34,647 nucleotides of DNA from Alphaproteobacteria bacterium (GTDB lineage: Bacteria; Pseudomonadota; Alphaproteobacteria; SP197). Below, piece after piece: positions 15,471-24,418 of the stretch (its first letter is position 1; every line of letters starts with the position of its first letter). The position numbers were made by a program, and so were the translations under genes. The notes beneath the pieces were generated by a model, which was given only the letters and a program-made list of their open reading frames with translations, had not been told where the DNA came from and did not search any database. The stretch lies in the NCBI GenBank assembly GCA_022822575.1, contig JAJEBJ010000003.1:1-34647 (forward strand), written 5' to 3'.

Positions 15471-17762
15471 TCAGGCGCATTTGGAGAACCCGCAGGATGT
15501 ACAGAGGTGGCACCCTTCCTGATGGATCAGGCCGGGAAGACCGCATCGCGGGCAACTGGCGGAGCGGCGATCCGGCTCGCCGACGGAGCCGATGCTCTCA
15601 CTTGTGTCGCTGATGAAACCGATGCTGGTCATGTGGGTCTCAAGCACATCGCCGATGGCGGCCAGCAGCGAGGGCACATAGCGACCGTTCATCCATGATC
15701 CGCCGCGCGGATCGAACACCGCCTTCAGTTCCTCGACCACGAAGCTCACGTCACCGCCACGGCGGAACACCGCCGAAATCATCCGGGTGAGACCCAGTGT
15801 CCAGGCGTAGTGATCCATGTTCTTCGAGTTGATGAAGACCTCGAAAGGCCGCCTGCGGCCATTCCTGACCACATCGTTCACAGTCAGGTAGATCGCATGG
15901 TCGCTCTCCGGCCAGCGCAGCTTGTAGGTTCTCCCCGGGAGAACCTCGGGACGGTCAAGGGGCCGGGTCAGGTGAATGACGCCGGCAGTCTCGAATGTAT
16001 CCCCCGGGATTTCGGATCCGGGCTCGTCAAGGGGCAGAAGGGGCTCGGCGTCCGCGGCCGCGGGCGCCTCGAGGACAGCACCCGTGACATCGTTCGGCCT
16101 GTATGTCGTGCATCCCTTGCATCCCAGCCTGTAGGCCTCGAGATAGACATCCTTGAAGTCCTCGAAAGGCATGTCCACGGGCACGTTGATGGTCTTGGAA
16201 ATCGAACTGTCGATGTACTCCTGGACGACCGCCTGCATGCGGATGTGGTCGGTCGGCCTGAGTGTCTGGGCATCCACGAAGTAGTCGGGCAGCGGAGCGT
16301 CCTCTCCGCGCATCCGGCGCCACAGGCGGAGCGCGTAGTCGGTGACCTCCTCGCTTCTCCTGGTTCCGTCGGGCATCAGCACATTGCGCGTGTAGGAGAA
16401 GGCAAAGACCGGCTCGAGACCCGAGGAGATGTTGTCTGCGAAGAGCGAAATGGTGCCGGTCGGGGCAATCGATGTCAGCAGTGCATTGCGGATGCCATTG
16501 GCAGCAATCGCGTCGCGCACGTCCCGGTCGAGTCCGGCGACGGTTTCACCCGCCAGATAGGCTTCGGCATCGAAGAGTGGAAAGGGTCCCTTCTCCTCCG
16601 CCAGGCGTGCCGATGCAAGATAGGCTTCGCGACGCAGGCATGCGAGCCAGGTGCGGGCCAGCGTGACCGCCCTTTCGCTGCCGTAATGCGCCTTCATCAT
16701 GATGAGCGCGTCGGCAAGACCGGTGACACCCAGACCGATGCGCCGCTTGGCGGCAGCCTCCTGACGCTGTTCCTCAAGAGGAAACTGCGACACGTCGATG
16801 ACGTCGTCCATCATCCTCACCGCAGCTGCCACCGTGCGGGAAAACCCCTCGTCATCAAACCGCGCTTCGTCACCGAAGGGATCGGTGATGAAGCGCGTCA
16901 GGTTGATCGAACCCAGGAGACAGGCGCCGTAGGGCGGCAGGGGCTGTTCACCGCACGGATTGGTGGCGGAGATAGTCTCGCAATAGTGGAGATTGTTCCG
17001 CCGGTTGATGCGGTCGATGAAGATGACGCCGGGCTCGGCGCAGGCATAGGTGCCGCGCATGATCCGGTCCCACAGGTCGCGGGCCGACACGGTTCCGTAG
17101 ACAACACCGTCAAAGACAAGCTCCCAGGCATCGTCCTGCCGGACCGCGTTCATGAAGGCATCGGTCACAAGCACGGAAAGATTGAACATGCGCAGCCGTC
17201 CGGCTTCCTGCTTGGCGTCGATGAACGCCTCGATGTCCGGGTGATCGCAACGCATGGTCGCCATCATCGCACCGCGACGGTGGCCGGCACTCATGATGGT
17301 GCGGCACATTGAATCCCAGACATCCATGAAGGTCAGCGGTCCGGAGGCGTCAGCGCCCACACCACGAACGGCAGCACCCTTGGGTCTCAGTGTCGAGAAG
17401 TCGTAGCCGATTCCGCCACCGGCCTGCATGGTGAGCGCCGCTTCCTTCAGGTGATCGAAGATCCCACCCATGTCGTCGGGAATGGTCCCCATGACAAAGC
17501 AGTTGAAGAGCGTGACATTCCTCTCGGTACCTGCACCGGCCAGAATCCTGCCGGCGGGCAGGAAACGATAGCCAGACATGGCCTCGAAGAACTGTTCTCC
17601 GATCCGGCGTCGGTTGGCGGGTTCCTCTACCGTGACACAGGCTCCTGCCACCCGTCGCCAGGTCGCCTCGACATTATCGTCGACCGGCGTGCCGTCGGGC
17701 CCCTTGAGACGGTACTTCATGTCCCAGATCTGCAAGGCAATGGGGGATTGTGCGTCGCTCAT
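15471..17762 (-). CDS. nrdJ: Adenosylcobalamin-dependent (class II) ribonucleotide reductase
   Basis: Reduces ribonucleotides to deoxyribonucleotides with a thiyl radical generated by adenosylcobalamin, so it works with or without oxygen. Catalytic residues are visible: Cys88 (NCFVMG), Cys270 within ATNPCGEQ (thiyl site, with Asn268 and Glu272) and Cys281, keeping the 11-residue Cys spacing of class II enzymes. SIAPTGTISLFADNISSGLEP and KTINVP(V/)DMP belong to the barrel. The C-terminus has a zinc-ribbon-like CPRC...CTSC followed by a final Cys, the expected redox tail. At 763 residues it is the shorter NrdJ form. The ATG at 17762 starts directly with MSDAQSPIALQIWDMKY; GGAAGAG lies upstream. 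Depends on the cobalamin adenosyltransferase encoded near 31.3 kb. Confidence 0.95.
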   Translation of the reverse strand: MSDAQSPIALQIWDMKYRLKGPDGTPVDDNVEATWRRVAGACVTVEEPANRRRIGEQFFEAMSGYRFLPAGRILAGAGTERNVTLFNCFVMGTIPDDMGGIFDHLKEAALTMQAGGGIGYDFSTLRPKGAAVRGVGADASGPLTFMDVWDSMCRTIMSAGHRRGAMMATMRCDHPDIEAFIDAKQEAGRLRMFNLSVLVTDAFMNAVRQDDAWELVFDGVVYGTVSARDLWDRIMRGTYACAEPGVIFIDRINRRNNLHYCETISATNPCGEQPLPPYGACLLGSINLTRFITDPFGDEARFDDEGFSRTVAAAVRMMDDVIDVSQFPLEEQRQEAAAKRRIGLGVTGLADALIMMKAHYGSERAVTLARTWLACLRREAYLASARLAEEKGPFPLFDAEAYLAGETVAGLDRDVRDAIAANGIRNALLTSIAPTGTISLFADNISSGLEPVFAFSYTRNVLMPDGTRRSEEVTDYALRLWRRMRGEDAPLPDYFVDAQTLRPTDHIRMQAVVQEYIDSSISKTINVPVDMPFEDFKDVYLEAYRLGCKGCTTYRPNDVTGAVLEAPAAADAEPLLPLDEPGSEIPGDTFETAGVIHLTRPLDRPEVLPGRTYKLRWPESDHAIYLTVNDVVRNGRRRPFEVFINSKNMDHYAWTLGLTRMISAVFRRGGDVSFVVEELKAVFDPRGGSWMNGRYVPSLLAAIGDVLETHMTSIGFISDTSESIGSVGEPDRRSASCPRCGLPGLIHQEGCHLCTSCGFSKCA

Positions 17763-17789
17763 CAAAGCATCTCTTCCGTCTCTCGTGAC

Positions 17790-17818
17790 ATCATAACGTT
17801 CCTGAAATGTACTCTCAA
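17790..17818 (-). promoter_or_regulatory. Promoter of nrdJ
   Basis: Minus-strand TTGAGA (17818-17813) and TATGAT (17795-17790) with a 17-base spacer: five of six consensus bases in each box. It fills the short gap between plsC and nrdJ, so nrdJ probably has its own start and a leader of about 20 bases, too short for a cobalamin riboswitch. Confidence 0.65.
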
Positions 17819-17820
17819 CT

Positions 17821-18543
17821 CTAGCCCCTGTTCCTGGCCTCGGCGACGAGCTCCCTGGTTCCGGATTCGATCCTTGATTCAAGCTCTTCCATGAAACGTG
17901 CCCGCGGCAGGGCAGGTGGTATCGCCTCGAGGAAGGACATGACGGCGCACCCCGGCGTCTTTCTGATCTGCCGGCGCGGCCAGAAGACCCCGCTGTTGAG
18001 CGCCACCGGAACCACTGGCACGCCCAGTGCAGCGTAGAGTCCGGCCACGCCACGCTGATAGGCGACCCTTTCACCGGGAGCCGTGCGTGTCCCCTCGGGG
18101 AATATCACCATGCACCGGCCCTCGCTGGCCACCGTTGCCGCGTGACCCAGGATCCGGCGCAGTGCGGAGAGGCCGGCGCTGCGATCAATGGCGAGGCAAT
18201 CCATGGCCGAAATGAACCAGCCGACAACCGGAATTCGGACGATTTCCTGCTTTATGATGAAACAGGCATCCGGAAACAGCCTCACGAGGGCATAGGTTTC
18301 CAGGGCGGACTGGTGCTTGACGGCGATCAGCGCCGGGCCGTCAGGCAGATTGTTCCTGCCCCTCACCTCGATCCTGAGCCCGGCCACCACATCGAGGAGA
18401 AAGAGCTGCACACCGGCGAACCAGAAAGGAACCCGGGCGGCCAGGCGGCGTGCAAGGAGCAGTGTCGGCAGCGTCGTGACGCCCAGAAACACCATGACTC
18501 CAAGCGACAGGGCGAGAAACGCGCATGACCGGATGAGGGTCAT
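17821..18543 (-). CDS. plsC: 1-acyl-sn-glycerol-3-phosphate acyltransferase (PlsC family)
   Basis: Membrane-associated acyltransferase adding the second acyl chain to lysophosphatidic acid. One or two N-terminal hydrophobic segments (about residues 8-33) precede the acyltransferase domain. Motif I reads VKHQSALETY, i.e. His77-x4-Glu82 rather than the common Hx4D; motif III is IFPEGTRTAPGE (148 onward); VPVVPVALNSG is the fourth block. Length is 240 residues. The ATG at 18543 overlaps the stop of the YdcF gene (ATGA); 26 further in-frame codons upstream lie inside that gene. Last member of the argH-to-plsC cluster. Confidence 0.9.
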   Translation of the reverse strand: MTLIRSCAFLALSLGVMVFLGVTTLPTLLLARRLAARVPFWFAGVQLFLLDVVAGLRIEVRGRNNLPDGPALIAVKHQSALETYALVRLFPDACFIIKQEIVRIPVVGWFISAMDCLAIDRSAGLSALRRILGHAATVASEGRCMVIFPEGTRTAPGERVAYQRGVAGLYAALGVPVVPVALNSGVFWPRRQIRKTPGCAVMSFLEAIPPALPRARFMEELESRIESGTRELVAEARNRG

Positions 18544-19133
18544 GCCGGAGGCCAGATCAGGCTGACAAGGTACTTGGAGTACTCGCCGGCAAGAAGAAGC
18601 AGGGTACGCGGGTGACGCCACCAGATATCCAGATGCACCGCGCCTGACACCACCGGGTAGGGAATGACATCGATCGCCGGCATGAACCGACGGAAGAGGA
18701 CAAGACTGCGCGGCATGTGGTAGTTGGCGGTCACAAGGATCATGGACGTGCGCGCTCCCGCCGCCATCCAGTTCGCTGTCTCGCGCACGTTGCCCACGGT
18801 ATGACGGGCATCGTGTCCAAGATCGATGCAGCAGGCCAGGGTCGTTGGCGCATGACTGTTGAGATCAAGAATCTCGGCGACATCGACGCCAGTGTGAACA
18901 CCGCTGACAAACAGGCGCTCCGCCATCCCCTTCTGCAGGAGATCGATCCCGGCGGGCAGCCGCTCCCTGCCTCCCGTGAGCACGACGATGGCGTCCGCCT
19001 TCTGGCCGATCGCCAGCGGGGTTTCCGGGGCGATCTGCGTGACAAAGCGCATCAGTCCACCAACCCAGACCGCCGCCAGGATCACCAACAGGACGATGAC
19101 AAGCCGCGCTCTCAGTGTTCTCTTCCGTTTCAC
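18540..19133 (-). CDS. YdcF family protein (DUF218)
   Basis: Single-pass inner-membrane protein of the YdcF/SanA-ElyC family, thought to act in envelope biogenesis; biochemical function not established. A basic start (KRKRTLRAR) and a membrane segment (about residues 10-30) lead into the DUF218 domain: ADAIVVLTGGRERLPAGIDLLQ, RLFVSGVH, TVGNVRETANWM and ILVTANYHMPRSLVLFRR. Length 197 residues. The GTG at 19133 overlaps the ftsX stop as GTGA; the frame extends upstream through ftsX but without similarity. Lies between ftsX and plsC as in other Alphaproteobacteria. Confidence 0.87.
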   Translation of the reverse strand: MKRKRTLRARLVIVLLVILAAVWVGGLMRFVTQIAPETPLAIGQKADAIVVLTGGRERLPAGIDLLQKGMAERLFVSGVHTGVDVAEILDLNSHAPTTLACCIDLGHDARHTVGNVRETANWMAAGARTSMILVTANYHMPRSLVLFRRFMPAIDVIPYPVVSGAVHLDIWWRHPRTLLLLAGEYSKYLVSLIWPPA

Positions 19134-20014
19134 GGCATGCGGCCCAGTGAGGTGATCACCGTCACCCGCGCCGCGACCATCGCCACCAGCGCCGCGACGA
19201 CGGGAATCGTACCGAGAAAGAGCCACTCGCGAACCGAGAAGGAGACCGCCGGCAACAGGGGCGCCTCGATATCGCCGGACAGTTCGCCCATCAGGATTAT
19301 GATGATGATGGCCAGAACGTTGCCGGGAATGCCTCCCATCAACGCCAGGGTGAGGGACTGGTTCTGGAACTGGGTCGCGATATAGCTGTCCTGGGCTCCG
19401 ACCTGGTGCAGAATCTCGATGGTGTCCTGATGAATCGAGAGCGCCGTGCGCGTGACATAGATGATCGAGACGACAGAGATCAGCGCAATGATGATCAGCA
19501 TCAGGGCGGTCACCAGTTGAACGGTACCGACGGTGCTGCGTACGGCAAGGAGCCACTGCGGTTCGACATAGACCGTGACGGCACCGACAGTCTCCTCGAG
19601 AATCTGCTCGATGACGTCACCTCTCAGGGATTCCGGCGACACGGCTTCGACATCGATCAGCACCGGTAACGGCAACAGGTCCGGGTCGGGTCTGCCACCT
19701 GTCCACGCCTCGATGGTCTCGAGAATCTCGTCATCCCCGACCAGGTGGACCCGGCTGATTCCCGGCAACTGTGCCAGCACGTCGATGGAAGTGGCCACGG
19801 CCTCTTCGTTGGCGCTCTTCCGGGACAGTTCGATGGTGGCGCCATACTGCTGACCGGTGATCTGCCACCGGTCCGCGACTCCTTCCATGGCCAGCGAGGC
19901 ACTGAGTACCAGGGTCGACAGGAACACCATGGCGCCGATGATGGTCGGAACAAAGCTGGACGAGGGATCCGAAGCGAGCGGGACCTCCTGCGGTCGCTGC
20001 CTCCACCTCACCAT
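19130..20014 (-). CDS. ftsX: Cell division protein FtsX
   Basis: Membrane partner of the FtsE ATPase; the FtsEX complex controls periplasmic cell-wall hydrolysis at the septum. Four membrane segments can be seen: one near residues 22-43, then a periplasmic domain of about 120 residues, then three more starting at LVTALMLIIIALISVVSIIYV, LALMGGIPGNVLAIIIIIL and LFLGTIPVVAALVAMVAARV. The cytoplasmic coupling segment TIEILHQVGAQDSYIATQF is typical. Length 294 residues. Its ATG overlaps the end of ftsE by 7 bases, and its stop overlaps ydcF. Confidence 0.93.
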   Translation of the reverse strand: MVRWRQRPQEVPLASDPSSSFVPTIIGAMVFLSTLVLSASLAMEGVADRWQITGQQYGATIELSRKSANEEAVATSIDVLAQLPGISRVHLVGDDEILETIEAWTGGRPDPDLLPLPVLIDVEAVSPESLRGDVIEQILEETVGAVTVYVEPQWLLAVRSTVGTVQLVTALMLIIIALISVVSIIYVTRTALSIHQDTIEILHQVGAQDSYIATQFQNQSLTLALMGGIPGNVLAIIIIILMGELSGDIEAPLLPAVSFSVREWLFLGTIPVVAALVAMVAARVTVITSLGRMP

Positions 20015-20673
20015 GGGCGGCCCGCTTTCAGGAACCCTTCCTTGAGGTGGAGGACCGGATGGGGAAACCGCTGCGGAAGCCTGGTGTTGTGGGTGGCGAT
20101 CACCAGGGTCGTGCCATGGCGATTGAGCTCCATGAAGAGCATCATCAGACGATCCGCCATCGGCTCGTCGAGATTGCCCGTCGGTTCATCGGCGAGCAGC
20201 ACGTCCGGCTGTCCGATCACCGCCCTCGCCACGGCTACCCGCTGTTTTTCGCCACCCGACATGAAGGGTGGCTTCACGTCGGCCATGGTGTCGAGGCCCA
20301 CCCATTCCAGCAGCTGGTGGACGTGATCGCTCACCATGCCCGGATCCGTGCCGACCAGACGCAGCGGCAGCGCAACGTTGTCGAAGGCCGAGAGATGATC
20401 GAGCAGGTTGTAGTCCTGGAAGACGACACCAATGCGCCGGCGAAGGCCCGTGAGGGCGCTCCGCGTTGCCGTCGCCACATCCTGCCCGAACATGGTCAGC
20501 AGCCCCCGGGTGGGCCGCCGGCCAAGATAGAGCAGTCTCAGCATCGAGGTCTTGCCGGCGCCTGTGGGTCCGACAAGGTAGTGGCCGGATCCCGATTCCA
20601 GGGTGAGATCGATGTCATGCAGAACTTCCGGTCCGCTGCCATAGCGCAGACCGACGTTTTCAAACCGAATCAC
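20008..20673 (-). CDS. ftsE: Cell division ATP-binding protein FtsE
   Basis: ABC-type ATPase that drives FtsX. Walker A is VGPTGAGKTSML, the Q-loop region is IGVVFQDYNLLDHL (the LLDHLS stretch is typical of FtsE), the signature is MSGGEKQRVAVARAV, Walker B is VLLADEPTGNLD, and the switch His is in VIATHN. Length 221 residues. The GTG at 20673 is preferred: it starts VIRFENVGLRYG as FtsE proteins do and has GGGAAAG upstream; an in-frame start at 20730 adds unrelated residues. Follows the DUF4175 gene by 96 bases, which may carry its own promoter. Confidence 0.95.
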   Translation of the reverse strand: MIRFENVGLRYGSGPEVLHDIDLTLESGSGHYLVGPTGAGKTSMLRLLYLGRRPTRGLLTMFGQDVATATRSALTGLRRRIGVVFQDYNLLDHLSAFDNVALPLRLVGTDPGMVSDHVHQLLEWVGLDTMADVKPPFMSGGEKQRVAVARAVIGQPDVLLADEPTGNLDEPMADRLMMLFMELNRHGTTLVIATHNTRLPQRFPHPVLHLKEGFLKAGRPW

Positions 20674-20769
20674 GCCAACTTTCCCTGCTTCATGCCCGAT
20701 GAGGAGGCAAGGTCCCCGGGACACTAGCACAGAGCCGAAGCCTACGGCATGCCTTGACCGGATAGAGCG

Positions 20770-23172
20770 TCAGAACCGCCTGAGCAGGCGGCGGAGATAC
20801 TCCTGCTCCTCCTGAGGCCTGTGCTGTTCAGCGGCGCGTCGTTTCAGTTCGTCAAGTATCTGGCGAACGCGGATGAGGGATCCCTTGTCGGGAATGTTGA
20901 TATCGTCGGTGGCGGAACCGATGGCGTTGCCGAGGCTGCGCCCGATCGGGTCCCTGGGCGCCGAGAAGAATCCCTGGGAGTCACCTCCCACACTCTCCCC
21001 GAGGAGATCGAGAATTTGCGCCATCATGTCGCCGGCGCCTTCCTTGAGGAAATCGACGGCCTCTGTCTGGTGATCGACCGCATGACCCGGACGGTTGGCC
21101 TTCAGCTGGCGGACGGCGCGGCGCATCGAGCGGTTGGCCCGGCTGTAGTGGCGGGGCACGTCGTAGCCGAACTCCTCCATGCGCTCCATGAAACTCTCGA
21201 GAACGTCCCTCACGTCGGCCTGGCGTACGGCCTGATCGGTCGTGTCAACGTCCTCTTCCCCGACATCGCGCAGGATCCTGAAACTCTCATCCAGCAGCTG
21301 CTGCTGCTCGCTGATGATCTGGCGGATGGTCTGGATCATTTCCACGGCTTCGGCAGACGAACTTCCCGAAAGGTCACTGAGATTGCCCACGGAAATGCTT
21401 TCCATGATCTCCTGGAGTCGGGTCAGCAGGGTTCGTGCCTGCTGGCGCGAACCAGTGCGCACCAGCTCGGATATTCTGTCCACCAGATCGGTCAGTTCGC
21501 GGCTGCCGACCGCCTTCAGCGCCTCGGTGGGGTCGAACAGTTCTCCTGGATCCGAGCGCAGCCTGTTCGAAAGAGCCCGCATGTAGTCGTCCATGGCGTT
21601 GCGCAGCTCTGCGAGCAGGCGTTCGATCTTGGCGTCCGGCGCGCCGCCACTGAGAGCCTCGAGAATCTGCTGCTGCAGATCGCGCACCCGCTGTTCAGCG
21701 AAAGCCAGCGGACCCTCTTCGATGGCAAGCGCCGTTTCCCACATCAATCCGATCACATCGTCGGCGGTCGATTCCCGACCGGCGCTGTAATCGAGGCGCA
21801 GTGCGCCCGTCACCAGCGCCAGATGAACGTCGACTTCCGAGAGGTAGGATTCCGGTTCCCTTGAAAGACGGTGCAGCACCGAAGCCGTCTCGCCTGCAAG
21901 GTCCCTGTCCACCGCGAACGCCTTGCGCTGCTTCGCGATTTCGCGTGCCACCGGGTGATGGAAAAAGCGCTCCGGCAACTCGAAGGTATGACGGACGCTC
22001 CTACTCCTTTGACCAATCTCGTCCGTGGCAACCAGAACCAGTTCCACCTCGTGACCGGCCCATGGATGCGCCATCAGGTTGTAGAAGGTGGGACCCTGCA
22101 CGGTACGGATTCCCGGCTGCGCCAGTGGCACGGAAACCCGCAGCACGTCATCGCCGGCGCCGCCTGGTCGGCGGATCTCGCCAGTGATGGACTCGAGGCC
22201 GTAGTCATCGCTGGCTGCAACATCGAGGCGCAGCCCTGTCCGCAGTGTCTCGGAAGGCTCCGCCGTGAGAGCGACCTCGGGCGGATCGTCAGCGATCAGC
22301 GTGATCGTCCTCCCTTCCAGCAGATTGCCGGACTGGAGGATCGAGAACCGCGTGCCGCTGTCGAGCACGTGGGCGATCTGCCAGTTTTCTCCTCCGGCAT
22401 CGGTGAAGTCGAAGGGCACGTCATCGACCCTCAGCACCGGCAACCGGGAGCCGCCGCGAACCTGCACCACCAGTTCACTGCCGACGGGAACCGGCACCGG
22501 GTGATCCCCTGCGCTCTGCTCGAACCAGATGGGAGCGACGTCCGTGTAGGCTGGAGGCGTGATCCAGAATGTCGCCTCGCCAGCAGCACCGGCACCTCCG
22601 CTCAAGGAGTATCCCGGCTGCAGCAGGGCGGTGAAGTTGGCCCGGGCCTGTGACCAGCCGGCAATTGCCCCCCAGACCAGGACCAGCAGCGCAAGATACC
22701 TGAGGGCGAAACGGTCACGCGAAGCCAGCGCGCTGCGCGGCCAGCCGACCCGCAGGCGGCGTGCGCGTCCGGCCGCTCGCGCCCGATGCATCTCGAACAG
22801 CGCCTGGCTGGCCCCGTCCTGAAGATCGCCCGCATAATGATCGTCGAGCGCCATCAGTGGTCTGTGCGGCACACCGCTCCCGATTTCGAGACGGCGTCGC
22901 ACATGCCCTTCCCTGGGCCAGGCGAATCCCCGGAAATCCCGCCACAGGACAAGAGGCGTGGCCATGGCGAAGAAAACCAGGAGAGCGATATGGAGAATCC
23001 CCGGAAGAGATGACACCACTCCGAGCAGGACGAGTCCCAGGAAGAGAATGACGAGGGATGCAGAGCGCCAGGACCGGATGACGAGGTCCTCCCAGACGAG
23101 CGCCAGGCGGGCAAGGAACAACCGCCACGCCACGACGGCGGATCCGGCTCTGTTGTCAGCGGACGGTGTCAT
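20770..23172 (-). CDS. DUF4175 / TIGR02302 family membrane protein
   Basis: Large alphaproteobacterial protein of unknown function, always found near lysA and ftsEX. Two N-terminal membrane segments (about residues 38-75) and a third near 150-170 (YLALLVLVWGAIAGW) precede a long periplasm-facing part. That part holds a beta-rich section (FWITPPAYTDVAP), then helical repeats rich in Glu/Arg, and a C-terminus ending EEQEYLRRLLRRF with the preceding DPIGR and INIPDKGSLIRVRQILDEL, typical of the family. Length 800 residues. The ATG at 23172 overlaps the end of lysA by 17 bases. The linkage suggests an envelope or division role; this is inference. Confidence 0.9.
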   Translation of the reverse strand: MTPSADNRAGSAVVAWRLFLARLALVWEDLVIRSWRSASLVILFLGLVLLGVVSSLPGILHIALLVFFAMATPLVLWRDFRGFAWPREGHVRRRLEIGSGVPHRPLMALDDHYAGDLQDGASQALFEMHRARAAGRARRLRVGWPRSALASRDRFALRYLALLVLVWGAIAGWSQARANFTALLQPGYSLSGGAGAAGEATFWITPPAYTDVAPIWFEQSAGDHPVPVPVGSELVVQVRGGSRLPVLRVDDVPFDFTDAGGENWQIAHVLDSGTRFSILQSGNLLEGRTITLIADDPPEVALTAEPSETLRTGLRLDVAASDDYGLESITGEIRRPGGAGDDVLRVSVPLAQPGIRTVQGPTFYNLMAHPWAGHEVELVLVATDEIGQRSRSVRHTFELPERFFHHPVAREIAKQRKAFAVDRDLAGETASVLHRLSREPESYLSEVDVHLALVTGALRLDYSAGRESTADDVIGLMWETALAIEEGPLAFAEQRVRDLQQQILEALSGGAPDAKIERLLAELRNAMDDYMRALSNRLRSDPGELFDPTEALKAVGSRELTDLVDRISELVRTGSRQQARTLLTRLQEIMESISVGNLSDLSGSSSAEAVEMIQTIRQIISEQQQLLDESFRILRDVGEEDVDTTDQAVRQADVRDVLESFMERMEEFGYDVPRHYSRANRSMRRAVRQLKANRPGHAVDHQTEAVDFLKEGAGDMMAQILDLLGESVGGDSQGFFSAPRDPIGRSLGNAIGSATDDINIPDKGSLIRVRQILDELKRRAAEQHRPQEEQEYLRRLLRRF

Positions 23173-24418
23173 CGCGTTGCAGGTCCGGCACTGTCTCAAG
23201 CGCCATCATCTCAGCATGTCCCGGCCGCCTGCGGACCACGGCATGGCGATCTTGATCCACCATCACCTCCGGTACCAGCAAGCGTCCATTGTACCCCGAG
23301 GCCATGACAGCGCCATAGGCTCCGGCGTGGCCTATGGCCAGCAGGTCACCGTCGTCGAGAGCGGGCAACGGCGCGTCGTGGGCCAGCACGTCCCCCGACT
23401 CGCAGACCGGCCCTGCCACCACGGATTCGAGGAGTGGAGGCGTCGCCTCACGGTGCGGCCAGACCGGATGGCGGGCGCCATAAAGTGTCGGCCGCACGAG
23501 ATCATTCATGGCGGCATCGACGATGACGACGCGCTTCGATCCGGCCTGCTTGACCGTGTTCACTGCGGTCACGAGCGCCCCGGCCGACGCGACCAGCCAG
23601 CGTCCTGGTTCAATGGCGAGTTCCGCGTCCGTCCGGCGGCGGACATCCGCCAGCAGGCGTGCATAGCCGCCGAGGTCGATCGCTTCTTCCTCTTCGTGGT
23701 AGGCGATGCCCAGTCCCCCGCCAAGATCAAGCGAGGAGACACCATCCAGCGTGCCGGCCAGGTCCAGCAGCCTGTCGAAGGCGGTGCGGTAGAGTCCGAT
23801 ATCGTGTATCTGGGACCCAATATAAACCGCGAGTCCGACGGGCCGGACCAGGGGATGAGCCCGGGCCCTTGACCACAGGCGCCGGATGGTTGCCGCGGGA
23901 AGGCCGAACTTGTCAGTCTGCCGCCCAGTGGAGATCTTCTCGTGCCCGCCCGCATCGACATCCGGATTGAACCGGAAGGCCACGGGCGCTTCCCTCTGGA
24001 GTTCGTCGCAAATCTCCCGGATACGATCGAACTCGCCTTCGCTCTCGACGTTGATCTGCCTGATGCCGCTTTCCAGGGAGAAGACGATCTCGTCACGTGA
24101 CTTGCCGACCCCCGAGAAGACAATCGTGCTCGCGTCGATTCCCGCGGCAAGGCAACGGTGTATCTCCCCTGCCGAGACGACATCCGCCCCCGCTCCCAGG
24201 CCACCAAGGAGATGAACGACCGCGAGGTTGCTGTTGGCCTTGACCGCATACAGGATCGACGTACCGGTTCCGTCCACCGCGCCCCGGAGGTGAAGAAAGC
24301 GGCGACGCAACGCCGTTGCGCTGTAGCAGTAGAATGGCGTGCCGATCTCGCAGGCAATGGTCGCGAGGTCCACGTCCTCCACATGCAACCGCCCGTTGCG
24401 GTACGTGAAGGCGTTCAA
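23156..24418 (-). CDS. lysA: Diaminopimelate decarboxylase, HIGSQ motif altered to YIGSQ
   Basis: Last step of lysine synthesis: PLP-dependent decarboxylation of meso-diaminopimelate. PLP Lys60 lies in LYAVKANSN; the glycine loop is LDLGGGLGIAYH; phosphate/substrate residues are in IEPGRWLV; the partner-subunit Cys is in GPVCESGDV; and IGHAGAYGAVMASGYNGR closes the site. The barrel motif normally HIGSQ is Tyr199-IGSQ here (codon TAT, 23824-23822); in this fold the His stacks on the PLP ring. The start is TTG at 24418, overlapping the lptM stop as TTGA; it gives the family-like N-terminus NAFTYRNGRLHVEDV and 420 residues. The longer open frame runs through lptM and argH. Confidence 0.92.
   Translation of the reverse strand: MNAFTYRNGRLHVEDVDLATIACEIGTPFYCYSATALRRRFLHLRGAVDGTGTSILYAVKANSNLAVVHLLGGLGAGADVVSAGEIHRCLAAGIDASTIVFSGVGKSRDEIVFSLESGIRQINVESEGEFDRIREICDELQREAPVAFRFNPDVDAGGHEKISTGRQTDKFGLPAATIRRLWSRARAHPLVRPVGLAVYIGSQIHDIGLYRTAFDRLLDLAGTLDGVSSLDLGGGLGIAYHEEEEAIDLGGYARLLADVRRRTDAELAIEPGRWLVASAGALVTAVNTVKQAGSKRVVIVDAAMNDLVRPTLYGARHPVWPHREATPPLLESVVAGPVCESGDVLAHDAPLPALDDGDLLAIGHAGAYGAVMASGYNGRLLVPEVMVDQDRHAVVRRRPGHAEMMALETVPDLQRDDTVR

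Noticed and set aside
15464..15475. Perfect palindrome CCTGACGTCAGG between the methyltransferase and nrdJ
   Set aside because: No loop, so not a terminator, and 12-base palindromes occur by chance; no promoter nearby.
15810..17312. 500-codon open frame on the plus strand
   Set aside because: It lies entirely antisense to nrdJ, has no recognisable domain and reflects the GC-rich third-position bias of the real gene.
20821..21864. 347-codon open frame on the plus strand
   Set aside because: Antisense to the DUF4175 gene, which shows clear family motifs; no domain or ribosome-binding site on the plus strand.
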